NCBI GenBank assembly: GCA_048213135.1
Contig: PS015686.1
Span: 23,698 to 46,070, forward strand
From: Reclinomonas americana ATCC 50394
Lineage: Eukaryota > Jakobida > Jakobea > Jakobida
Direction: 5' to 3'
Length of the DNA: 22,373 nucleotides
In this document: in pieces, positions 7,101-15,744 of the stretch
Layout of the letters: the number at the start of each line of letters is the position of its first letter
Numbering within the stretch: the stretch's first letter is position 1
Program-made: the position numbers and the translations under genes
The notes under the pieces: generated by a model
Databases searched by the model: none
What the model was told of the DNA's origin: nothing
What the model saw: the letters and a program-made list of their open reading frames with translations, nothing else

Positions 7101-10100
7101 CCGTCACTCCTCGTGTCGCTGCGTCGCTCCTCGTGTCGCTGCGTCACTCCCTGTGTCGCTGCGTCGCTCCTTATGTCGCTGCGTCGCTCCTCGTGTCGCT
7201 GCGCCGCTCCTCTTTTCGCTGCATCGCTCCTCGTACCGCTCCGTCACTCCTCGTGTCGCTGCGTCGCTCATCGTGTCGCTGCGTCGCTTCTTGTGTCGCT
7301 GTGTCGCTCCTTTGTGTCGCTGCGTCGCTTCTTGTGTCGCTGCGCCGCTCCTCGTGTCGCTGCGTCGCTCCTTGTGTCGCTGCGTCGCTCCTCGTGTCGC
7401 TCTGCGTCGCTCCTTGTGTCGCTGCGCCGCTCCTCGTGTCGCTGTGTCGCTCCTCGTGTCGCTGCGCCGCTCCTCGTGTCGCTGCGTCGCTCCTCGTGTC
7501 GCTGCGTCACTCCCTGTGTCGCTGCGTCACTCCCTGTGCCGGTGCGCCGCTCCCTGTGCCGCTGCGCCACTCCCTGTGCCGGTGCGCCGCTCCTCGTGTC
7601 GCTGCGTCGCTCCTCGTTTTGCTGCGTCGCTCCTCTTTTCGCTGCATCGCTCCTCTTTTCGCTGCGTCGCTCCTCGTGTCGCTGCGTCGCTCCTCCTCTC
7701 CAGCGCCGCTCCTTTGTTTCGCTGCGCTGCTCCTTTGTTTCGCTGTGTCGCTCCTTTGTGTCTCTGTGTCGCTCCTCGTGTCGCTATGTCGCTCCCTGTT
7801 TCGCGGTGTCACTCCTCGTGTTACGCTTTGTTCTTTTCATTCTCATTGTCGCCTTCTGTCATCACAGTTGAATCCATATAACCTGCAACGAGTGCCCGGC
7901 GGCAGCAGCGGTGGTGAGGGATGCATTCTGGGAGCTCGAGGTTTGTGGCACCCTTCGATCCTGCATCTGCGCAGAAAGTGACTTTCTCCGCAGCATCCAT
8001 CCTCGGCATCGGCTCAGATATTGCTGGCTCGGTACGCAATCCTGCGCATTCGTGCGGCGTCTACGGTGTGCCACGTCTTGTCCGCAGCATCTACGCCAAA
8101 GAAAGCCTCATTTCTTTTTTTGCACAGGGCTGAAGCCAACCGCCAAGCGTTGTGGTGTGCGTGGCTGTGTAAGCAGTCTGCCAGGACAGCCGGGAGTCGC
8201 AGCGACATATGGTGATATGACTGCGGTTGATAGATGTCTGGTGTGTCGCATATTCTCACTCCTTCACATCGCAGGTCCCATGGGCACGAGTGTTTCGTCG
8301 CTGGCCACGTTCACGCGCGCGGTTCTGATGGACGAGAACTTTTTGCACGACCACACAGTGCCGATGCCATTCGACGACGATATCTACACGGGTGCCACTG
8401 TTGCGTTCTTCCTTTCGTCTCATCGCGCCAGTCACACACTCTCACTCTCTTTCGCGAAGGGCGATCGTCAACTCCGCATCGGCTATTACGTGGACGATGG
8501 GTACTTTGCCTCGTCGCCGGCGTGCAGCCGTGCAGTCAAGGAGGCGGTTGCGGCGTTGCAGAGCGCTGGTCACCATGTGCGTAACCAATCAATCATTCAA
8601 CTGATTCAAGTCTCCTCCGTTACTCTTTCATCCCTCCAGCGACTTCTGGTTGATTTCCCTCCTCTTCTGTCTTTCTTACCTCACTCTCGTCTTGCTTTTT
8701 TCATACGATCCCCTATCTTCCTCCTCTTGCTCTCTTCCTTCTTCATGCTTCAAATGATCTCCTCTTCGCTCGTCTCGTGTTCTCTTCTTTCCACTTTTGC
8801 CGGTCACCTGATATGTCGTCCTGTTCTTGTCTCCTTGCTCTCCCCTTCTCCGCTGTTTCACGTCCCTGATCTTGTTCTCTCGATCGTCTTCCAAATACCG
8901 GATGCTTTAACCTATTCGCCCTTCTGCTCATTCTTATCCCATTCCACCTCTGGCGCCTTCTTCTCTTGTGCTCATGTGCATTGCTGTCCTCCTCCCCTCC
9001 TCGTCTCTATCTCTCTCCTCCCTTGCTCATATCCAAAGATGCTGACCTCATGTGCGTCATCCACTTCGCCCTTGTGCTCGCCTCCTTCTCCCTTCCTGAC
9101 CTCGTGTGCTTTGCTTTTTTGCTTCTTCACCTTCTGCTTGATGCAGTGTACGTCGCCTTATTGCCTGCCCGTTATCCTTCTCTCTCTGTTGCTCTCATTT
9201 ATCTTGCTCGTTCCTCCCATGCTGCTTGACCTTGCGTGCGTCAGCCTTTCGTCATCCCATTCACTTTCGTCTTTCTTGCTCATTCTGCTTGATCTAGTTC
9301 GTCGCCTTTAATCTTTCGCCAACTCTTTGTCTTCCTGCTGTTATTTCTGTTCGTCACACACTGCTCCTCGTATGCGCCCATTGTTGTCGTTTGCGTCTAA
9401 TCGCCTGTTTGTTGCTTGTCCTCGTGTTGTTTCCTTCCTCGTGCTCCCTGTTTTCCTTCCTCCTCCCTTTCTTCCGTCCTCCCCTCTGTCGTCCTCCACT
9501 CTGTCCCTCTAAACCTCCTTTCTTCTCCTCGCTTTTCCTCTCACGCTTTCCTCTTGTCTTCACCGAATCACTCACTGACCATCTCCTTCTCTCATTCACC
9601 CCCTTCCCCCAACTCCCCCTCCACAGGTGGTACCCTTCGAACCCCACAAGGTCACCGAGTGCGTGCTCGGCTACTGGGCCATTCTCTCCTCCGACGGCCT
9701 CGACACCGCCCGCCGCTTCTTCGACCTCGACTTGATGGAACAGAGCCTGGTTCGCACTCCATCCCCTTTTCCTCTCCCCCCCCACCCTCCCCACCCCTTT
9801 ACTCACATTGCCCCTCTCCACCATCAGGACGTGCTCTTCCGCGTGGCCAACATGCCACGCTGGATGGCCGCACTGGCCTCACGCCTGCTTCGCCTGCGCG
9901 GCTGGAAGCGCACCGCCGACCTGCTCGCCGTCACCGGCCGCAAGTCGGTCGAGGAGTACTACAAGCTGCAGCTGCAGCGGCGCACGCTCACCCTGGAGTG
10001 GCTGGATCGCATGAAGGCGGCGCACGTGGACGCCATTGTGTGCCCGGTGCACGTGCTGCCGCCGCTGCGGCGGCAAGTGAGCGGGCGCATCTTGCCGGCA

Positions 10101-10388
10101 TTCTCGTACACGTTCCTCTTCAACTATCTCGATTTGCCGGCCGGTGTGGTGCCGGTGACGTGTGTGCAGACGCAGGATCTGGTGGTGCCTCCCTCGTTGT
10201 CGTACGCCAGCAGCCGCGACCCGGTCGATCAGTTGGTGGTGCGGGAGATGGAGCATCCGTCGTCGGTGGGCATGCCGGTGGCGGTGCAGGTGGTGGCGCG
10301 GCCGTTTTGTGAGGAGTTGTGTTTGAGGGTGATGAGGGAGGTGGAGAGGGGGGTGGGGTATCGGGCGCCGGAGGTGAAGTGGGGGTGA
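4193..10388 (+). CDS. FAAH: Fatty-acid amide hydrolase-like amidase (amidase signature family), ten exons
   Basis: An amidase-signature serine hydrolase of the FAAH type, which hydrolyses fatty-acid amides such as N-acylethanolamines at membranes. Inferred exons: 4193-4408, 5589-5747, 6265-6603, 7868-7940, 7994-8065, 8128-8211, 8275-8399, 8460-8576, 9627-9749 and 9828-10388. All join in phase, giving about 622 residues (rat FAAH has 579). The membrane anchor is at residues 17-40. The Ser-cisSer-Lys triad is visible: Lys176 in GVPISVKDN, Ser251 in PGGSSGGEG, Ser275 in SDIAGSVRN. Other family blocks are AVPFVRTNLPQTMLSFECEN, CGVYGLKPT, LRIGYY, NYLDLPAGVVPVT and the C-terminal SVGMPVAVQVVARPF..EELCLRVMREVE. 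The start is the outermost ATG of the duplicated array, and exon 1 is the only unit with the basic linker and an in-phase donor. Several donors are weak (GTTGAG, GTTGCG twice, GTTCGC). The exon 2 and exon 7 ends are set by family alignment and phase, not by strong consensus. Confidence 0.88.
4409..5588 (+). repeat. FAAH intron 1: GA/GT and CT simple repeats with a gap
   Basis: After a weak donor the intron becomes GAGT, GTGT and GAGA microsatellite (about 4466-4750). A stretch without obvious repeat follows (about 4750-5130), then a pyrimidine array of TCTCTCGTTC-type and CCCTCTCGTTCT units (about 5138-5560) interrupted by 94 N at 5375-5468. It ends at CCCGCAG. The long serine/arginine-like frames across it are translations of the repeat. 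I see no gene in the interval. Confidence 0.75.
5748..6264 (+). other. FAAH intron 2
   Basis: 517 bases between exons that join as NCLTEACF|EEAMERSRLLD, which fits the family closely. The intron holds purine-rich DNA with two loosely similar blocks (GATAGCATCTCC at about 6007 and GATAGCACCTCC at about 6094). There is no convincing coding sequence. It ends TTGTGCAG. Confidence 0.7.
6606..7835 (+). repeat. 20-bp minisatellite filling FAAH intron 3
   Basis: About sixty imperfect copies of a 20-bp unit of the form GTGTCGCTGCGTCGCTCCTC, with variants (CATGTCG, CTTTTCG, CCTGTGTCG, GTGCCGG). A higher-order duplication is visible: the stretch with CTCTTTTCGCTGCATCGCTC followed by CGTACCGCTCCGTCACTCC occurs twice, at about 7069 and 7209. 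The 20-bp period rotates through all frames, so all three plus frames and several minus frames are open for hundreds of codons. It lies between the donor ACG|GTGAGT at 6604 and the acceptor CACAG at 7867. Confidence 0.93.
8577..9626 (+). other. FAAH intron 8, pyrimidine-rich
   Basis: 1050 bases of irregular CT-rich sequence between HH| and |VVPFEPHKVTE, ending CTCCACAG. One plus frame is open from 7911 to 9311, spanning exons 6-8, but its translation after exon 8 is a low-complexity Leu/Ser/Phe run typical of pyrimidine tracts. There is no separate gene. Confidence 0.75.
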
Positions 10389-10460
10389 GGGGGAACAGGA
10401 GAAGGGGGAGAAGGGGGAAGGTGGTGGAGAAGGGACAGTGTACAGATCTGCATGATCGAT
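10389..10460. other. FAAH 3' flank
   Basis: A purine-rich tract (GGGGGAGAAGGGGGAAGG type) directly after the FAAH stop, before the duplicated upstream block of the receptor gene. I see no clear polyadenylation signal. Confidence 0.4.
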
Positions 10461-10901
10461 ATGTCATCAGCTTCAACGGTTTTTAATGTGAGGTTGACAC
10501 GTGTCTGATTTGGCGTTGCATCCTGACGGTGACACCAAACGTGACGGGTGGGCAGTCGCGATCGATGAACTCGCCGACGGGGCATCAACAACCTGCATGC
10601 GCACTATAGCTAGTACTCCGCCTTCAATTGCAAGAAATCTGGCTGCAATAGTGTTTCTAATATTTCTTGTTGGGCAAGGGTCACGTTCATAAGGACAGTC
10701 GTCGCGTTTGAACTGAGGGCGCTCCGTAGCAGCACGAGTGAAGAAACCCACCAGACGACAACTCCGATGACAGGAATTTCCTGACAAACACGACTAAAGC
10801 AGAACACACGCAAACAATGTCGGTGTGTTTGTTCTGTCACTCTTCCCTCCTCCTCTGTATGTGTGTTCTTACTGTCCTTGCTTATGCACAGTTCTCAGTG
10901 A
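10461..10901 (+). promoter_or_regulatory. Upstream block of receptor copy 1, conserved with copy 2
   Basis: Patchy matches to 15356-15744 occur in the same order: TTGATTTGGCG-like, GGGCAGTCGCGATCGATGAA and CTCGC, CTTGTTGGGCAAGGGTCACGT, GAAACCCACCAG, AACTCCGATGACA, ACAATGTCGGTGTGTTT and TCTTCCCTCCTCCTCTGTAT. The blocks are separated by diverged sequence, which suggests either shared promoter and 5' leader elements or simply the age of the duplication. The last part looks like an intron in the 5' leader (ATGTCG|GTGTGT to TATGCACAG). Confidence 0.5.
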
Positions 10902-13900
10902 ATGAGTGCGGCGCATGATTCGTCGCTGTGTGTGGTAGTTGAGGGCATGTCGGCCATGTCCACTCTCGCGGACTTGCTGCGCGAGGCCACACGCTTGCTG
11001 TGTGAGAAGAGTGGAGATGTCGCGGTGGAGATTGTGGGAGTGGAGAAGCCGTCATCGTTCAACCTGAAAAAAGCCGATGTGTTTGAGTTGGGAGACCTCG
11101 GCATCAACTCATCCACTCACCTTGTTGTCCGTCTGACTCTTGGCGTGGCGCCGCAGTCGAGTGGAAGGAGCGGGATTGAAAGGTATGTGTCAGTGATTCA
11201 TCCTCTGTGCAAAAACGTACAGCTCACTCTCATGTTACCGCACAGCAACTCGGAGCGAGTGACTCGGTTTGTTTTATTTGCCGTCGTCCTTGTCTCCCCT
11301 GGTTGCTCTTTCTGTGATGCTGACTGCATCTGTGCACGGGCACAGCATGGTCGACTCCCAGCGGATCAACATGGCCTTTGAGGTGGTGGAGGAGGCCGTG
11401 CGTCTGCGCTGTCAACGCGCACTGGCCCAGTTTAGTCGCGATCATTCCGCCTTCGACGTGCGGGCGTGGGTGCCGAGTTTCACACCTGCTGGCATGGATG
11501 CAGTGGCGGCGAAGGCGTGGCGTGAGCGACATGCTCCACTCCACCCCTCGCGAGTCAAGTTATTTGAGGAGAAGCAGCCGGTGGTGTTGGCCTGGCGTAC
11601 GGCATTCGACGCCGACCCCTCGTCCGACCCTCAGTGTGACGGTCTCGACACGACGGCACTCACATCCATCATGCTATATGGTGGCTTTGTTCAGGATGAC
11701 GGTCGTAAGACACTGCTCATTGACGATGATGATGAACGGAAAGCGGTAGAGGAGCTGCACAGTGTCAGGAACAAGCTGAGACACGATGAGCTGCCGTTAA
11801 CATTGGACAGTGTGCAGCAGTACCTTGGTGACGGTGGTGTCTTCCTTTCTATCCTCTGTCGACTGCAGATGACGGCGGACGTATATGTACACTTCTGTGC
11901 TCGCGTTCGTGAAGCGCGCCATCTCGACTTTAGTGTCAGCACATTCGAGCAACGACTGCATCGACTGGCTATGCGTGAGATGGCCTACTATCACGAAGAA
12001 GAGAGTGTGCGCAAGGACATGCAGATGTATGTGCCTGTGCTGTGTTCACAAGAACGTGACGTCTCGTCGCAAGACAAGATGACGGATCTGTTGACGGATG
12101 TGGATGCATTCCTCGCCGACTCCAACACCACCCACCGTGTGCTGGTGCTATTTGGCAACAGTGGAGCCGGCAAGACCACCACCATGTCGGTGTTGGCCGA
12201 GCAAGCGTGGCGACAGTGGCATACGGGAGAAAGCCGACGTGTGCCTGTGCGTGTGCCTCTTGGTGCTCTGCGCAATGCCGATGAGCGGCTGTTGGAGGAT
12301 TCATTGGAGCGACTGTCACCCGAGTTGGGATTCAGTGAGTCAGATGTGCGACGGTTGAAAGAGGAACCACTGCTGTTGTTGCTTGACGGGTACGACGAGT
12401 TGTACCGTGGTGTGAATCTGTTTGTCAAGAACCAGCTGGATGTGTGTCGCGATATGAAGGTGATTATCACCTGCCGTGAGGATTACGCACTGACGGCATT
12501 GGGTGGAGCGGCACAGTATCGACGGTACTTTGCACCAGTGGATGCACGCGGACAGTTGTGTATGCAGCAGTTGATGGAGCGACACATTGCACCGTTCAAT
12601 AATGAGCAGATTGAGGGGTACTTTGAGCGACTTGTGCAAGTTGGTGACGATGATGATGACTGTGGAGTAGAATGGTCGACTGCTGAAGAGTACATTTATG
12701 CATTGAAGAGTGTGCATGGACTTGATGCACTGGTGTCGAATCCATTCTTGCTGGTAGTGGTGGCTCGTGTGCTGCCGCAGTTGGTTGCGAGTGGTGTGCA
12801 GCGGCCGACTCGGCGCGATGTGTTTGACCGATTCATTCGACAGTGGATTGTGAGGGAGCAGGAGAGGCAGACGCGTCTTGGTGCGGAGCGTGTGCCGAGT
12901 GAGGAGACGTGTCGCTCGTTCTGTGAGGGACTGGCACGGTTGATGCACGAGAGGAATGTTGTGCGAGTGGAATCAGAGAGGAGAGCATTCGAAGAGGACA
13001 TCGCTGAGTTTGGTGGTGCACCACTCGCCTTGCGACGAGTGGAGGAGGGACCGTTTGACAAGTTCCTCGGTCACAAGAACCAGCACGTGCGAGTGTGCTG
13101 TCCGATTGTGCGACGGTATGGGACGACGCAGTGGGGATTCGTGCATCTGTCGTTGCTGGAGCACTGTGTGGCACGGCATGTGTTTGCGTGGGAGACGTGG
13201 GATGAGGAGAGGAGATTGACGATAGAAGATGTGCAACAGCATGTGCTGGCAGTGCGACTGCTGAATGATCGACCATCGTTGGTGGAGCAGATGGCCGAGG
13301 TGGTGCGACGGTCTCCTGCATTGCAAGCGAGATTGTGGGAAGTGATTGAGATGTCAAGAGAGGTGGATGCGGATCGACTGGTGACGGCGGCGGCGAATGC
13401 AGCGACGGTGTTGTGTGTGGCACAAGTGTCGTTCAGTGGGCGAGATCTGTCCGGTGTGCGAGTGAGGGGTGCGGATTTGAGGGATGCGGTGATGCACAGG
13501 ACGGTATGGAGGGGGGCGGATTTGCGAGGGGTGAATGTGTGCATGGCGTATGCGAGGGAGTCGGATTTCAGGGGAGCGGATGTGACGGGGGTGAAGTGGC
13601 CGAGCAAGCCGCTGTTGGGTCACACGAGTGGGGTGAACTCTGTCGCTGTCATTCCCGATGGTCAGCACATTGTGAGTGGCAGTTGGGACAAGACTGTACG
13701 AGTGTGGTCGGTAGTAAGCGGCGAGGAAGTGCGCCGACTTGAAGGCCACACGGAGAGCGTGTCTGCAGTGGCAGTGACACCCGATGGCCAGCACATTGTA
13801 AGTGGCGGTTGGGACAAAACTGTACGGGTTTGGTCGGTGGCGAGTGGCGAGGAGGTGCGCCGACTGGAAGGCCACACGAGTGAGGTGCTCGCAGTGGCAG

Positions 13901-15234
13901 TGACACCCGATGGCCTGCACATTGTGAGTGGCAGTGGTGGCAAGACCGTACGGGTGTGGTCGCTGGCAAGTGGCCAGGAAGTGCGCCGACTGGAAGGCCA
14001 CACGAATGGAGTGTGTGCAGTGGCAGTGACACCCGATGGTCAGCACGTTGTGAGTGGCAGTTATGACGAGACTGTACGGGTGTGGTCGGTGACAAGTGGC
14101 GAGGAGGTGCGCCGATTGGAAGGCCACACGAGTGCGGTGACTGCAGTGGCAGTGACACCCGATGGCCAGCACATTGTGAGTGGCAGTGGAGACAAGACTG
14201 TACGAGTGTGGTCGATGATAAGTGGCGAGGAGGTGCGCCGACTGGAAGGCCACACTTATCGGGTAAACGCAGTGGCAGTGACACTCGATGGCCAACACAT
14301 TGTGAGTAGTGGTATGGACGGGACTGTGCGTGTGTGGTCAGTGGCAAGTAGCGAGGAGGTGCGCCGACTGGAAACACATGAGCGGGGTGTATGCAGAGCA
14401 CATTGTGAGTGGCAGTAACGACAAGACAATGCGGGTGTGGTCGGTGGCAAGTGGCGAGGAGGTGCGCCGACTGGAAGGCCACATGTGGCAGGTACGTGCA
14501 GTGGCAGTGACACCCGATGGCCAGCATATTGTGAGTGGCAGTGACGACAAGACAATACGGGTGTGGTCGGTGGCAAGTGGCGAGGAGGTGCGCCGACTGG
14601 AAGGCCACATGTGGGAGGTACGTGCAGTGGCAGTGACACACGATGGCCAGCACATTGTGAGTGGCAGCCAGGTCATAATTATCTACGACGACATTACCAT
14701 TAGGGCCGATGCGGTATGGGTGTGGTCGGTGGCGAGTGGCGAGGAGATGCGCCGACTGGAAGGCTACTCAAATGCAGTGTATGCAGTGGCAGTGACACCC
14801 GATGGCCAGTACATTGTGAGTGGCAGTTATGACCAGACTGTACGGGTGTGGTCGGTGGCAAGTGGCGAGGAGGTGCGCCGGCTGGAAGGCCACACGAGTG
14901 AGGTGCATGCAGTGGCAGTGACACCCGATGGCCGACACATCGTGAGTGGCAGTGCTNNNNNNNNNNNNNNNNNNNNGATGGCCTGCACACTGTGAGTGGC
15001 AGTGCTGACAGGACTGTACGGGTGTGGTCGCTGGCAAGTGGCGAGGAGGTGCGACGGCTAGAAGGACACACTGATGGTGTGGTGTCTGACCGTCAGCACG
15101 CTGTGCGTGGAGAGAAAGTGCGACGCAGATCACGTGCTGATGACGTTTTCACCGTCCGTTGTCGCCCAAGAGACGTGCTGGAGCGCATCTGTGGTTCATT
15201 TTTGCCCGACTACACCGATGCGTTATATGAGTAA
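10902..15234 (+). CDS. NLR-like receptor copy 1: N-terminal domain, HEPN-like, NACHT, pentapeptide repeats, WD40 (frameshifted)
   Basis: Exon 1 is 10902-11182 and the main exon starts at 11346 (163-base phase-2 intron). Exon 1 encodes a compact, possibly ubiquitin-like domain ending ELGDLGINSSTHLVVRLT. Next comes a helical region with R235-N-K-L-R-H240, the HEPN-type R-x4-H motif. The NACHT NTPase follows: Walker A GNSGAGKTT (Lys370), Walker B LLLLLDGYDEL (Asp441), VIITCRED, then APFNNEQIEGYFERL and LVSNPFLL. Pentapeptide repeats (GRDLSGVRVRGADLRDA and after) start near residue 787. WD40 blades of 42 residues run from 13612. The frame stops at 14416-14418 because blade 7 is 23 bases short. 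Blades 8-11 continue in another frame to 14956. After a 20-N gap the last blade and the tail VLERICGSFLPDYTDALYE return to the original frame. It is probably a signalling receptor of the STAND class. It is either a pseudogene, a truncated form of about 1118 residues, or an assembly error in the repeats. Confidence 0.8.
13612..15075 (+). repeat. WD40 blade array of copy 1 (126-bp tandem repeat)
   Basis: About twelve blades of 126 bp, nearly identical at DNA level (core GAGGTGCGCCGACTGGAAGG). The consensus is LEGHxxxVxAVAVTPDGQHI then VSGSxDKTVRVWSVASGEEV. The residues after LEGH (TSG, TES, TSE, TNG, TSA, TYR, MWQ, MWE) and the residue around SGSxD vary while the framework is constant. Blade 7 is shortened by 23 bases, and blade 9 carries 11 extra residues around QVIIIYDDITIRADAV. 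The 20 N at 14957-14976 cannot be the real gap length: at least about 93 bases of blade are missing. Confidence 0.92.
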
Positions 15235-15355
15235 AGGGTTCTTTGGGTGAAGGGCCAAGGGGAAGGGGGAAGACTGGGAGTAGGATTGTGCACGAAGGAG
15301 GGATGGAGAGAGGGATAGAAAGAGGGAGCGAGAGAAACGAGCGTATCATGTCAAC
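15235..15355. other. Intergenic spacer between receptor copies
   Basis: Short purine-rich spacer (GAAGGGCCAAGGGGAAGG, then GAGAGAGGGATAGAAAGAGG). No gene is evident. Its first bases resemble the 3' flank of copy 2 (GAGTAAA.G..TT..GGTGAAGGGC), marking the end of the duplicated unit. Confidence 0.5.
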
Positions 15356-15744
15356 AGTTTCAACCGTCGCCGTCAGCACGAAGTCCCTGATGCGAAGCCC
15401 ACGTGTTGATTTGGCGGCTACTTGGGAGGCCGCCATTGACGGGCGGGCAGTTGCGATCGATGAACTCGCGCGCCGCCAGGCGTCGGGCAGTCTCCGAGAG
15501 GAGCAATAGTGGATTTTTCTTGTTATGCCAAGGTCACGTCGTCGTCGGCAAGGGATTTACGAGCACTCGACGTTTGTCGCCGAAGTGATTGACAGAAACC
15601 CGCCAGCAAGGTGACAACTTCGATGACAACAAGTTGTAAGAAACGCGACAGAGCAACCAAAACACACGCACACAATGTCGGTGTGTTTTGTGCATCTCTC
15701 TTCCCTCCTCCTCTGTATGTGTGCTCACTGCCTTGCTTGTGCAG
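15356..15744 (+). promoter_or_regulatory. Upstream block of receptor copy 2, conserved with copy 1
   Basis: The counterpart of 10461-10901: GGGCAGTTGCGATCGATGAA and CTCGC, CTTGTTATGCCAAGGTCACGT, GAAACCCGCCAG, AACTTCGATGACA, ACAATGTCGGTGTGTTTT, TCTTCCCTCCTCCTCTGTAT. The segment 15681-15744 has GT-AG ends and fits as a 64-base intron after a two-codon exon ATGTCG. A frame around GRAVAIDELARRQA is open in both blocks over a short stretch but has no support as a gene. Confidence 0.5.

Noticed and set aside
6606-7835. Possible CRISPR-like array
   Set aside because: The repeat is contiguous with a 20-bp period and no unique spacers, lies inside a eukaryotic intron and has no cas genes near it.
6259-7981. 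Long plus-strand frames (457-540 codons) rich in CRCVAPRVAASLL
   Set aside because: They are rotations of the 20-bp minisatellite in FAAH intron 3. All three frames give equivalent repeats and the flanking exons splice around it.
7911-9311. Continuous 466-codon plus frame as a separate gene
   Set aside because: It contains FAAH exons 6-8 in frame with three-fold introns. The part beyond 8576 is pyrimidine-rich intron.
14371-14397. A tiny intron explaining the blade-7 frame change
   Set aside because: The only GT-AG pairs are 10-40 bases apart, and none restores a normal blade.
13354-14653. Long minus-strand frames with HCHC and SAHLLATCHRPH repeats
   Set aside because: They are antisense shadows of the 126-bp WD40 repeat. 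The sense strand carries the recognisable domain.
15243-15509. 88-codon frame with GRAVAIDELARRQA as a small gene
   Set aside because: A similar short frame exists upstream of copy 1, but with different flanks and no common start or stop. It is better explained as conserved upstream DNA of the duplicated unit.
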